Below, one piece after another: positions 34,618 through 43,515 of a stretch of 64,000 nt of DNA. The DNA comes from Candidatus Muiribacterium halophilum (lineage in GTDB: Bacteria > Muiribacteriota > Muiribacteriia > Muiribacteriales > Muiribacteriaceae). Within the stretch, counting starts at the first letter, position 1, and every line of letters begins with the position of its first letter. Below the pieces are notes generated by a model that saw only the letters and a program-made list of their open reading frames with translations, had not been told where the DNA came from and made no database searches. The DNA lies in NCBI GenBank assembly GCA_023228995.1, contig JALOAD010000011.1, forward strand, positions 1 to 64,000, in the 5' to 3' direction. Both the position numbers and the translations under genes were made by a program.

Positions 34618-34753
34618 AGTGAAGGAAGATAAATCTGTTTTTGAAGCTTTTTACTAAAAAGAAAATTGACATTATATTGATTTTTGTTTATTTAATCAGA
34701 GGGCTCAATTGAGTCCTCTAAATAAATACATAATCATGTTATATATATAAAAT

Positions 34754-34783
34754 TTGACTCCTGTTTTAAATTAATGTTATATT
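34754..34783 (+). promoter_or_regulatory. Promoter of the HEAT-ileS unit
   Basis: TTGACT (34754-34759), an 18-base spacer, TATATT (34778-34783). The transcript would start near 34790, about 20 bases before the ATG, with GGAG as ribosome-binding site. Confidence 0.65.
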
Positions 34784-34810
34784 TTATCATATTCTTTCTG
34801 GAGAAATTCA

Positions 34811-36853
34811 ATGGTTAATTATAATACTATTATAGAGCTTTTAAAGACAGAAAACGACGATTCACTTAATAAAGCCAAAGAAACACTTGAATCTGTCGGT
34901 TATTCCTCAGTATTTTTCAAAACAATAAAAAATAATTTTAAAGATTTTTCACAATCAGGTAAATTACTAATATTCAACACTATTAAATCATGGAAAACTG
35001 GTGAAACTGCAAATTTTATAATAGAACTTTATAAAGAAAGTAATGATTTTCATGAAAAAATGAAATTAATAATAATTCTTGATAGCATACCTCTTAAAAC
35101 ATGCCTTACAACACTTATAGATATAATTCATAATGAAAAAAGTTATGAATTAAAAATACATTTTCTTAATATACTTGGAAATTCCAAATTAATAGAAACT
35201 TATGAAACAATTATAGCATTTTTATCAAGCGATGATATCGAATTAAGAGCAGCAGCTCTTAAAAACGCAATAAATGTTGATTATAGAAAAACTTTTACAA
35301 TAATGATAAATATATTTGACTCAAAAAATAGCAAAAAAATAAATGATATTCTTTCAATACTTACATTTATCAATTCAAAAGAATTAAGATTTGAAATATC
35401 TGATTTCTTGGTTGTACAAGCAGCAAAATTTAAAAAAGAACCTGATTTATTCATAAAATTTGTAAAAACGCTTTTTAATTTTAATAATTTCAAAGTTTTA
35501 AAAATCGTAAAAGATATGATTAAAAGAAATCTTATGATAAATAAAATAAAACTAATAATTACTGATTTAAAAAAATACGATTATTCTGAAGAAATTGAAA
35601 ATTTTTATTTCTTTTTATTAACAGAACCTCAAAAAGACCTTTTAAACATATACCCTGAGATAATATTAAGTCATATATCAAAAAAAGAAATAGCAATAAA
35701 ATACTTAGAATTCATAAATTCAGACGAACCTCTTATTAGAAACATTGTAACAAAACTAATAATATCTTTTTCACTATTAAATCGAGAACTTGATTCAATA
35801 CTTATAGAAAATTTAAAAAAAGAAATAAATCCAGATTATTTTGCAGATTGTTTTATAAGTTTATGCATAACAAAAACAAATAACAATGATAAAATAGTTA
35901 ATCTTAATAATTATTTCAAAAGACTACCTGAAAATTTAAAACTAAAAATAATTATAAACTTTAGAAAACTACCTGCAAATAAATTTGCATCCGATATATT
36001 ATATTTTATTTATACAAACGAAAAAGATTCTGAAAAAGTAAGAGCTACAATAGCAAGTATATTAGGAATAACTGGAACTGAAGATTGTATATCAATATTC
36101 AAGGAACTTCTCAAAGATGAGAATTCAAGAGTAAGAGCAAATGCTGTTGAATCAATTGAAATGACTATAAAAAACAGTGATATTGTAATTAATGCTGTTT
36201 TTCCACTTCTTCAGGATTTTAACAATAGAGTAAAAGCTAATGTTGCAATAACTCTCTGGCATCATGGCGGACTTAGAATGCTTGCTTTGCTTCATAAAAT
36301 GCTTGAAACTCATGAAGATAAATGGCATAGAGCTTCAGCAGCTTATGCATTATCTATAATTAAAAATAATTCAAGTATTACAACACTTCTTGGCATTTTA
36401 AAAAAAGACGAAGATTCTGCTGTAAAAATGAACTGTATAAGAGCACTTGGGGAAATCGGTGATCACGGTACACTTGATACAATAATAAGTTTTTTTGAAC
36501 TTTCAGATGATAGAATAAAAGAAAAAGTTATTGAAGCATGCGGCAATTTTTTAAATAATGATAAAGCAGTTGAATTTTTGTTTTCAAATTTAAAACAATC
36601 TCAATGGAAAAATTTAATAAAAGATACATTGAAAAAAAGTAAAAAAATCAACAATAAAATATTAAAAAGATATTTTTTAATAGCTTTGAACAAAAAGACA
36701 GATATAGAAATTATATTTGAAATAACAGCCTGTGTAGCTGGATATTCTTTTGTTGACTTTTTAAAAGAACAGCGTACAATACACCATGAATTTGAAACTT
36801 TTTTTAATAATACTATAGATAAAATTAAACATCGTATACAAGAGGAGAAATAG
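34811..36853 (+). CDS. HEAT-repeat protein upstream of ileS
   Basis: A 680-residue helical repeat protein. The C-terminal half has the best HEAT units: LLKDENSRVRANAVESIEMT, LLQDFNNRVKANVAITLWHH, the unit with HEDKWHRASAAYALSI, and LKKDEDSAVKMNCIRALGEI. It is similar in layout to the 667-residue protein, so they are probably paralogues. It is not secreted. ileS starts three bases after its stop and shares its promoter, so the two are co-translated; whether the HEAT protein acts in translation is only a guess. Confidence 0.82.
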   Translation: MVNYNTIIELLKTENDDSLNKAKETLESVGYSSVFFKTIKNNFKDFSQSGKLLIFNTIKSWKTGETANFIIELYKESNDFHEKMKLIIILDSIPLKTCLTTLIDIIHNEKSYELKIHFLNILGNSKLIETYETIIAFLSSDDIELRAAALKNAINVDYRKTFTIMINIFDSKNSKKINDILSILTFINSKELRFEISDFLVVQAAKFKKEPDLFIKFVKTLFNFNNFKVLKIVKDMIKRNLMINKIKLIITDLKKYDYSEEIENFYFFLLTEPQKDLLNIYPEIILSHISKKEIAIKYLEFINSDEPLIRNIVTKLIISFSLLNRELDSILIENLKKEINPDYFADCFISLCITKTNNNDKIVNLNNYFKRLPENLKLKIIINFRKLPANKFASDILYFIYTNEKDSEKVRATIASILGITGTEDCISIFKELLKDENSRVRANAVESIEMTIKNSDIVINAVFPLLQDFNNRVKANVAITLWHHGGLRMLALLHKMLETHEDKWHRASAAYALSIIKNNSSITTLLGILKKDEDSAVKMNCIRALGEIGDHGTLDTIISFFELSDDRIKEKVIEACGNFLNNDKAVEFLFSNLKQSQWKNLIKDTLKKSKKINNKILKRYFLIALNKKTDIEIIFEITACVAGYSFVDFLKEQRTIHHEFETFFNNTIDKIKHRIQEEK

Positions 36854-36856
36854 TTT

Positions 36857-39800
36857 ATGTTTAAATCAGTTAATACAAATCTTAATCTTTCAGAAAGTGA
36901 AAAACAAATATTAGAATTTTGGGCAAAAAATGATATATTCAAAAAAACTCTTAAAAATTCTGAAGGAAAACAAAAATTTGTTTTTTATGAAGGTCCTCCA
37001 ACAGCAAACGGCAAACCTCATCCAGGACATGTTTTAGGAAGAGCAATAAAAGATCTTTTTAATCGATATAAAACAATGCAGGGATTTCATGTACCAAGAA
37101 AAGCAGGTTGGGATACTCATGGTCTTCCCGTTGAAATAGAAGTTGAAAAAAAATTAGGACTTGATGGTAAACAAGAAATTGAAAATTATGGTATAGAAAA
37201 ATTTATCACTCATTGTAAAGAATCTGTATTTACCTATAAAGAAGAATGGGAAAAAATGACAGAAAGACTTGGTTTTTGGGTTGATATGGATAATCCTTAT
37301 ATAACAATGGATAATAATTATATTGAATCTATATGGAGTGCACTTAAAAAAATATGGGAAAAAGATCTTCTCTACTTTGGACATAAAATAGTTCCTTATT
37401 GTCCAAGATGTGGTACTACTGTTTCATCTCATGAAGTAGCACAAGGTTATAAACAAGCAAAAGATCCTTCTGTTTTTATAAAATTTAAAATTAAAGATGA
37501 AGATTGTTATTTTCTTGTATGGACAACAACACCATGGACACTTATAAGCAATATCGCTCTTGCAATAAATGCAAAAGAAACTTATGTAAGAGTTAAAAAC
37601 AACAATGAAGAACTTATACTTGCAAAAGCAAGACTTGAAGTATTAGAAGGTGATTATGAAATAATTCAAGAATTTACAGGTAAAGCAATAATTGATAAAA
37701 AATATGAACAACTTTTTTCATATTGTCCATTAAATAAAGAAAAGAACGGTTTCGTTGTTGTAGAAGCTGATTATGTTTCAATGAGTGATGGTACTGGTAT
37801 TGTTCATATTGCACCAGCATTTGGTGAAGATGATTATCAAGTTGGTTTAAAAAATAATCTTGATGTTTTTCAACCAATTGATCTTGCAGGTAAATTCAAA
37901 GAAAATGTAATAGATTTTAAAGGAATGTTTGTAAAAGATGCAGACCCTGAAATAATTTATAATCTTAAAACAAGAAATCTTATGTATAAATCAGGTAAAA
38001 TAGAACATACTTACCCATTCTGCTGGAGATGTGATTCTCCACTTTTATACTTTGCAAGAGAATCTTGGTTTATAAAAATGTCAGAATTAAGAGATAGACT
38101 TTTAAAAAACAATCAAGATATAAACTGGTATCCTGAATATATAAAAGATGGAAGATTTGGTAATTTTCTTGAAAATGTCATTGATTGGGCAATTTCAAGA
38201 GAAAGATATTGGGGAACACCTTTAAATATATGGATATGTGAAAACAAAGAATGTAATCACAAAGAAAGCATAGGAAGTATAGCGGAATTAAAAGAAAAAG
38301 CTATTGACTGTCCAGATAATATTGAATTACATAAACCTTATGTTGATGAAGTATATTTAAAATGTGAAAAATGTGAATCAAAAATGAAAAGAGTATCTGA
38401 AGTCATAGATTGTTGGTTTGATTCAGGATGTATGCATACTGCACAATGGCATTATCCATTTGAAAACAAAGAAGAATTTGAATCATCTATACCGGCTGAT
38501 TTCATAAGTGAAGGAATTGATCAAACAAGAGGATGGTTTTATTCATTACTTGCAACTTCAACACTTTTATACGACAAAGCTCCGTTTAAAAACTGTCTTG
38601 TAACAGCTCATGTAATGGGAAAAGACGGTCTTAAAATGAGTAAATCTAAAGGCAATACTGTTGATACATGGGAAATTTTTGATAATCAAGGTTCAGATGC
38701 GGTAAGATGGTATTTTTATGTATCAAGTCCAGCTTGGGTACCAAAAGCTTTTTATCCAGAAGCAATTACAGAAACAATACAGAAATTTCTTGGAACATTA
38801 AAAAATGTATATTCATTCTTTGTACTTTATGCAAATATCGATGGATATACACCTAATAAATTCAAAAATCACAATAAAATCCCACTTATTGATAAATGGA
38901 TAATATCCTATTATAACGATACAGTAAAATATGTGACTGAATGTTTAGAAAATTATGATATGACAAAATCTTCAAGAAAAATTCAAACATTTGTTGATGA
39001 CTTATCAAACTGGTATTTAAGAAGATCAAGAAGAAGATTCTGGGCTTCTGATTTTAATGATGACAAAATATCAGCTTATAACACTTTATATAGCATACTA
39101 ACAGGTCTTTCAAAACTATGTGCACCATTTATACCATTTATGGCTGAAGAAATGTATCAAAACCTTGTAGTAAGTTTTAATACAGGAAAAGAATCAGTAC
39201 ATATGGAAAACTTTCCAGTAGCTAATAACTCTCTTATTGATAATGAACTGCACATAATAATGGAAGCTACAATGCAAATTGTATCTATGGGAAGAGCTGC
39301 AAGAAATGAAAGCAAGAAAAAAAACAGACAACCATTAAAAGAAATGATAATTGGTGGTTTAAGCAGTGAAATTCAAAAAAATCTTAATTTAACACTTGAA
39401 TTAATACTAGATGAACTTAATGTAAAAAATGTTAATTTCGCAAGTGATAATTCAGATTTTGTAAACTTTGAACTTAAACCTAATTTCAAAACTTTAGGTC
39501 CAAAATATGGAAAACTTGTAAATAAAATAAGAGTTTATCTTGATGAAATGCCACAAAAATCAAGAAATAAAATCGCTCAAGATTTACTAAAGCATGAAGA
39601 TGTTCAGATAAATGTAGATACTAATGAAATAAAACTTTGTTATGAAGATATTAATATAATTTCCCATGGAAAAGAAGATTTTTCTGTTATTTCAGAAAAC
39701 GAATTATTCGTTGCATTAAACACACATCTTGATGAAGAACTAACTTTTGAAGGTTATACAAGAGAACTTGTTAATAAAATTCAAAACATGCGAAAAGATG

Positions 39801-40000
39801 AAGGTTTTGAAGTAATGGATAGAATTGCTTTGTCAATATTATCTGATGATGCGATAAAAAATGCTTACAATAAATATGGAAATTATCTTACCAAAGAAAC
39901 ACTTTGTGACAATGTTAGTTTTGATAAAAAAGAAGGATATTCTTATAAAAATTGGGATATCAATGGAATAGAAGTAGAAATAGGAATTAAAAAAATATAA
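36857..40000 (+). CDS. ileS: Isoleucyl-tRNA synthetase (long, IleS2-like form)
   Basis: Charges tRNA-Ile. At 1047 residues it matches the long, eukaryote-like form rather than the 930-residue E. coli type. Seen: FYEGPPTANGKPHPGH (HIGH box as HPGH), GWDTHGLPVEIEVEKKLG, the CP1 editing domain with VWTTTPWTLISN and GTGIVHIAPAFGEDD, a zinc-knuckle region CEKCESKM, KMSKSKGN near residue 594, and a long anticodon-binding C-terminus. The HxGH box is the ancestral order, unlike the GxHH swap reported in some IleS2. No T-box precedes it. Confidence 0.97.
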   Translation: MFKSVNTNLNLSESEKQILEFWAKNDIFKKTLKNSEGKQKFVFYEGPPTANGKPHPGHVLGRAIKDLFNRYKTMQGFHVPRKAGWDTHGLPVEIEVEKKLGLDGKQEIENYGIEKFITHCKESVFTYKEEWEKMTERLGFWVDMDNPYITMDNNYIESIWSALKKIWEKDLLYFGHKIVPYCPRCGTTVSSHEVAQGYKQAKDPSVFIKFKIKDEDCYFLVWTTTPWTLISNIALAINAKETYVRVKNNNEELILAKARLEVLEGDYEIIQEFTGKAIIDKKYEQLFSYCPLNKEKNGFVVVEADYVSMSDGTGIVHIAPAFGEDDYQVGLKNNLDVFQPIDLAGKFKENVIDFKGMFVKDADPEIIYNLKTRNLMYKSGKIEHTYPFCWRCDSPLLYFARESWFIKMSELRDRLLKNNQDINWYPEYIKDGRFGNFLENVIDWAISRERYWGTPLNIWICENKECNHKESIGSIAELKEKAIDCPDNIELHKPYVDEVYLKCEKCESKMKRVSEVIDCWFDSGCMHTAQWHYPFENKEEFESSIPADFISEGIDQTRGWFYSLLATSTLLYDKAPFKNCLVTAHVMGKDGLKMSKSKGNTVDTWEIFDNQGSDAVRWYFYVSSPAWVPKAFYPEAITETIQKFLGTLKNVYSFFVLYANIDGYTPNKFKNHNKIPLIDKWIISYYNDTVKYVTECLENYDMTKSSRKIQTFVDDLSNWYLRRSRRRFWASDFNDDKISAYNTLYSILTGLSKLCAPFIPFMAEEMYQNLVVSFNTGKESVHMENFPVANNSLIDNELHIIMEATMQIVSMGRAARNESKKKNRQPLKEMIIGGLSSEIQKNLNLTLELILDELNVKNVNFASDNSDFVNFELKPNFKTLGPKYGKLVNKIRVYLDEMPQKSRNKIAQDLLKHEDVQINVDTNEIKLCYEDINIISHGKEDFSVISENELFVALNTHLDEELTFEGYTRELVNKIQNMRKDEGFEVMDRIALSILSDDAIKNAYNKYGNYLTKETLCDNVSFDKKEGYSYKNWDINGIEVEIGIKKI

Positions 40001-40025
40001 AATTAAAGATAGAAACAGAGCTAGA

Positions 40026-40054
40026 TCCCGGCTCAGAATCATACCGGGATGACA
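40026..40054 (+). repeat. CCCGG palindromic element, copy 4
   Basis: TCCCGG-CTCAGAATCATA-CCGGGA then TGACA, 25 bases after the ileS stop, between converging genes. Confidence 0.85.
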
Positions 40055-40105
40055 ACAATAAAGAAAGTTAGATAGTTTAAGGGGTTGTGGGTTAAAAACT
40101 TCACT

Positions 40106-40126
40106 AAAAAAGCAATAGCTTTTTTT
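40106..40126 (+). terminator. Weak terminator-like hairpin after ileS
   Basis: AAAAAAGC-AATA-GCTTTTTT with a T-rich 3' side. The A/U stem makes it weak, but it is the only such structure close after ileS besides the CCCGG element. Confidence 0.4.
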
Positions 40127-40140
40127 CGCTATTATCTTCC

Positions 40141-40628
40141 ACCCTTTAACCCTTTAACCCTTTCACCCTTTCACCATTTCACCAATTCACCATTTCACCA
40201 TTTCACCATTTCACCATTTCACCCTTTCACCCTTTAACTCTTTAACCCTTTCACCCTTTCACCATTTCACCATTTCACCATTTCACCCTTTCACCCTTTC
40301 ACCCTTTCACCATTTCACCCTTTAACTCTTTAACTCTTTAACCCTTTCACCATTTCACCATTTCACCATTTAACCCTTTAACCCTTTCACCATTTCACCA
40401 TTTCACCCTTTCACCATTTCACCATTTCACCATTTCACCATTTCACCATTTAACCCTTTCACCATTTCACCATTTCACCATTTCACCCTTTCACCATTTC
40501 ACCCTTTCACCATTTCACCATTTCACCATTTCACCATTTCACCATTTCACCCTTTCACCATTTCACCATTTCACCATTTCACCATTTCACCATTTCACCA
40601 TTTCACCATTTCACCCTTTAACCCTTTC
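40141..40628. repeat. Octamer minisatellite, about 61 units
   Basis: A 488-base run of eight-base units with almost no loss of phase. Units are TTTCACCA, TTTCACCC, TTTAACCC and TTTAACTC in changing order. One variant with AATTCACC is near 40183 and the last is TTTCTACT. The opposite strand reads GGGTTAAA / GGGTGAAA / TGGTGAAA. Because eight is not a multiple of three, all frames cycle and no protein is intended. It lies between the ends of ileS and a HAD phosphatase gene. Scattered single units occur in other intergenic regions (5.9 kb, 56.6 kb). Confidence 0.95.
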
Positions 40629-40707
40629 TACTTCACAACTTTACTTGTCACGGCTTTTATAATTCAACATTCGAAATTCGACATTTCTCTTACCGCACTT
40701 ATACGCT

Positions 40708-41391
40708 TCATATACTGCTTTTATTGATAAATGTGATTATTTCAGAAGTATTTTCAAGTGTGTCGCATAAAAGATCTGGTTTATGTTCAGCAAGTTCTTC
40801 CATACTATAAGGACCAGTTGCAACAGCAATAGTCTTAGCATTAATGCTTTTACCACACTCAATATCCATAGGAGTATCTCCAATTATTATAATATCTTCA
40901 TTAGAAAAACTCTCATCACCATAAAGATGTTTTAATCTTTTTAAAGCATCAATTGCTAAATCATTTCTATTACAATGATTATCTCCATAAGCACCAAAAG
41001 GAAAATACTTGAATAATTCAAAATACTCTAGTTTTAATCTTGCACCATCATACATGTTTCCAGTTAATAATCCAGGAACATAATAATCTTTTTGTTTTAT
41101 AAAATTAATTATCTCCATTACACCTGGCATAATAAAACTATTTATAATTTTCATATTATTTTCAAGGTTTTTTATATAATTTGTAATAATAAAGTTTTTT
41201 TGGCTATTATCAACTTTAAAAGCTTCCATAATAATCTTGATAATTCCTGCATCTGTCTTTCCTGCCATACATAAATTGATTTTTGAACAATCCTGACCAG
41301 TAACTTCCAAAAAAGCATCAAAAAGTGCTTTTTGACCCGATTTTTTAACATCAACTATTGTCCCATCAATATCAAAAAGTAATATTTTCAT
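40708..41391 (-). CDS. HAD-superfamily phosphatase (phosphoglycolate phosphatase-like)
   Basis: A 227-residue HAD hydrolase: motif I LLFDIDGTIV (nucleophile Asp), motif II LLTGN, motif III Lys region (RLKHLYG), motif IV IIIGDTPMDIECGKS. A helical cap lies between motif I and II. It is closest in look to Gph-type enzymes, which remove phosphoglycolate formed in DNA repair; the true substrate is open. The Met at 41391 is preferred (AGGA upstream). It overlaps the GNAT gene by 20 bases. Confidence 0.85.
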   Translation of the reverse strand: MKILLFDIDGTIVDVKKSGQKALFDAFLEVTGQDCSKINLCMAGKTDAGIIKIIMEAFKVDNSQKNFIITNYIKNLENNMKIINSFIMPGVMEIINFIKQKDYYVPGLLTGNMYDGARLKLEYFELFKYFPFGAYGDNHCNRNDLAIDALKRLKHLYGDESFSNEDIIIIGDTPMDIECGKSINAKTIAVATGPYSMEELAEHKPDLLCDTLENTSEIITFINKSSI

Positions 41392-41884
41392 AAAAATCAT
41401 TCCTTGTTAAAACAACATAGTTTCTGTCAACACCTTCACCATAAATTGATTTAAAAAAATCAGTTTGTTTTGCTCCATAATTTTTAAAAAATTCATTATT
41501 AAAATTATTTTCAGGATCAACTGTATATCTTATTTTATTTATCTTAGGAAATTTTTCAAATATAATATTAACACTTGACTCAAAAAAATATTTACCTAAA
41601 CCCTTTCCTCTATGCTTTTTTAATAAAGCAAGAGTAAAGTAAAAAACACAATCTTCTTCAAATTCTTTTATAAATATTGAAACACCACTAATCTCATTGT
41701 TTACTTTAAGCACAATAACTTTTGAAGATAAAATAAAAGGAGCCAACACCCATTCGTGTATGGCCCCGATTCCAAAACTTTCTTTTTCTATATTTATAAT
41801 CTTATTTAAAATATCAGTATCTGGTCTATTTACAATTTCAACTTCAATTTTTACTTTATTCTTTATCTTCTTCCGCATCATCAT
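41372..41884 (-). CDS. GNAT-family N-acetyltransferase
   Basis: A 170-residue GNAT protein: IEKESFGIGAIHEWVLAPF at the acceptor side, FYFTLALLKKHRGKGLGKYF as motif A, then IRYTVDPENNFNNEFFKNYGA, the typical last elements. The substrate is unknown. The start cluster ATG-ATG-ATG lies inside the end of the acidic-protein gene (29-base overlap), so translation is coupled. It is second in the three-gene unit started by the promoter at 42138. Confidence 0.83.
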   Translation of the reverse strand: MMMRKKIKNKVKIEVEIVNRPDTDILNKIINIEKESFGIGAIHEWVLAPFILSSKVIVLKVNNEISGVSIFIKEFEEDCVFYFTLALLKKHRGKGLGKYFFESSVNIIFEKFPKINKIRYTVDPENNFNNEFFKNYGAKQTDFFKSIYGEGVDRNYVVLTRNDFYENITF

Positions 41885-42110
41885 CCTTTACATCTTCATG
41901 TTCATTATCATCTTCGTCTTCAAAATCATCATCATCTTCTTCTTCATCATTAAATTCTTCATCAAAATCAAAATCTTCATCATCATCTTCTTCTAGTTTA
42001 TCCATTACATAAGCATAAGCTATAAGTCCACATACGAATAAACCGCCTAAAGCAACCATGAAAAATCCTAGTTTCACTAATAATCCAAATAATTTTTTAA
42101 TAAAATCCAT
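41856..42110 (-). CDS. Small membrane protein with very acidic tail
   Basis: An 84-residue protein: an amphipathic start (MDFIKKLFGLLVKL), one helix (FFMVALGGLFVCGLIAYAYV), then about 45 residues that are nearly all Asp/Glu (EEDDDEDFDFDEEF, EEEDDDDFEDEDD). The tail would face the cytosol or surface and could bind cations or mimic nucleic acid; nothing decides this. AGGAGG lies six bases before the ATG, and a strong promoter precedes it. Confidence 0.75.
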   Translation of the reverse strand: MDFIKKLFGLLVKLGFFMVALGGLFVCGLIAYAYVMDKLEEDDDEDFDFDEEFNDEEEDDDDFEDEDDNEHEDVKDDDAEEDKE

Positions 42111-42137
42111 ATATTTCCTCCTAAACAGATTAATGTT

Positions 42138-42166
42138 ATTATACCAACATAACTTAACAAATTCAA
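42138..42166 (-). promoter_or_regulatory. Sigma-70-type promoter
   Basis: Minus-strand TTGAAT (42166-42161), a 17-base spacer, TATAAT (42143-42138), about 28 bases before the acidic-protein ATG. It lies immediately after the response-regulator stop codon, so it marks a new transcription unit. Confidence 0.7.
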
Positions 42167-42174
42167 AAAAAAAT

Positions 42175-43515
42175 TCAAATATTAATATTGTAATTTTTTA
42201 TTCTATACCTTAACATATCTCTAGTTATACCAAGAAGCCTTGCAGCCTTGCTCTGAGACCCACCGGTCTTCACCATTGCTTTTGTTATATATTCAATTTC
42301 AATTTTTTTTACAATATCATCAAGAAGAATACCTGAATCTGATATAAATACATTTTTTTTGTCATTATCCTCTTCAATATTAAGAAATGTCTTTTTAATT
42401 ATATTATCTTCAGAAAGCAATACAGCTCTATGAATTACATTTTTTAACTCTCTAATATTTCCAGGCCAATTATAATTAATGTATTTATCTATTACTTCAT
42501 CAGATATTTTTTTTATATCTTTATTAAGTCTTAAATTAGATTCTTTTATAAAATATTCACATAAAATTGAAATATCTTCTTTTCTCTCCCTTAATGGAGG
42601 AATTTCAATTCTAAACACATTAAGTCTATAATAAAGATCATGTCGAAATTTACAATTTTTTATATAATCCTCAATATTTCTATTAGTTGCAGTAATTATC
42701 CTTGAATCAACAGAAACAGGTCTATTTCCACCTAATGGGATAAATGATTTATTTTCAACTACTTTTAAAAGTTTTGCCTGAAGTTCTGGCTTCATTTCAG
42801 AAATTTCATCTAAAAATAATGTTCCTTCGGAAGTAAGTTCAAAAAAACCTTTAAAATCTTCTTTAGCATCTGTAAATGCACCTTTTTTATGTCCAAAAAG
42901 CTGAGATTCAAGCAAGGTTTCTGAAATAGATGCACAATTTATATCAAGAAAAATAGTATTAGCTCTATTGCTTTGAGAATGTATAAAAGAAGCAATAAGC
43001 TGTTTGCCTGTACCAGATTCTCCGGTAATAAGAACAGGTTCATCAGTTTGTGCATATTTTGTAGCTTTTTCTAATATATTATTCATACATTCACTTTTAA
43101 ACACAAGTTTATTATCAGATTTTGAAGATAAAATTCTATTAGCTGACTTTGTATTTTTTTCATTTATTATTTTTCTTATAGCATATTTAAGCTCAACCGG
43201 TCTAAATGGTTTTTTTATAAAATCAGATATTTTAAGTCTTATTCCATCAATAAGGTATTCTTCTTCTGGATATCCGCTAATAAGTATTACACTAATACCT
43301 TTATTATATAACTTTTTTTCTTTAAGATATTCCATTGAAGAACCATCAGGAAGTCTTATATCCATAACAGCAATTTCAGGTTCAAAGCTCTGCAATGTTT
43401 TATCAAAATCCTTAATACTTAAACAAGTTTCTACTTCAAATTCATCTGAAAGTTCTTTTGAAAGTCTAAATAAAACATCTGCTTCATCTTCAAGAATAAG
43501 TATTTTTTCATTCAT
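42175..43515 (-). CDS. NtrC-family sigma-54 response regulator
   Basis: A 446-residue activator: receiver domain (1-120; MDIRLPDG holds the phosphorylated Asp near 54, SGYPEEE, KKPFRPVEL), AAA+ domain (about 140-370; Walker A ITGESGTGKQ, Walker B GTLFLDEISEM), and a Fis-type helix-turn-helix (GGSQSKAARLLGITRDMLRY). The sigma-54 loop reads GAFTDA instead of GAFTGA. GGAGG precedes the ATG at 43515, which overlaps the kinase end. With the kinase upstream it forms a two-component system; targets unknown. Confidence 0.94.
   Translation of the reverse strand: MNEKILILEDEADVLFRLSKELSDEFEVETCLSIKDFDKTLQSFEPEIAVMDIRLPDGSSMEYLKEKKLYNKGISVILISGYPEEEYLIDGIRLKISDFIKKPFRPVELKYAIRKIINEKNTKSANRILSSKSDNKLVFKSECMNNILEKATKYAQTDEPVLITGESGTGKQLIASFIHSQSNRANTIFLDINCASISETLLESQLFGHKKGAFTDAKEDFKGFFELTSEGTLFLDEISEMKPELQAKLLKVVENKSFIPLGGNRPVSVDSRIITATNRNIEDYIKNCKFRHDLYYRLNVFRIEIPPLRERKEDISILCEYFIKESNLRLNKDIKKISDEVIDKYINYNWPGNIRELKNVIHRAVLLSEDNIIKKTFLNIEEDNDKKNVFISDSGILLDDIVKKIEIEYITKAMVKTGGSQSKAARLLGITRDMLRYRIKNYNINI

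Larger units (their letters stand above)
34130..34810. other. Divergent intergenic region with dispersed repeats and palindromes
   Basis: No gene. In order: a 40-base repeat shared with 60718-60757, a CCCGG element directly after it, a 32-base repeat shared with 20427-20458, a GTGAAC...GCGAA word followed by a perfect hairpin (34596-34617), a near-palindrome AGAGGGCTCAATTGAG then TCCTCT (34698-34719) that could be a terminator, and the promoter of the third HEAT gene. Confidence 0.65.

Noticed and set aside
34130-34810. T-box or other riboswitch for ileS in the long leader gap
   Set aside because: The HEAT gene lies between the gap and ileS, no T-box sequence (AGGGTGGNACCGCG-like) is seen, and the promoter leaves only about 20 bases of leader.
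40141-40628. Octamer array as a CRISPR
   Set aside because: Units are contiguous eight-mers without spacers, and no cas genes are near.
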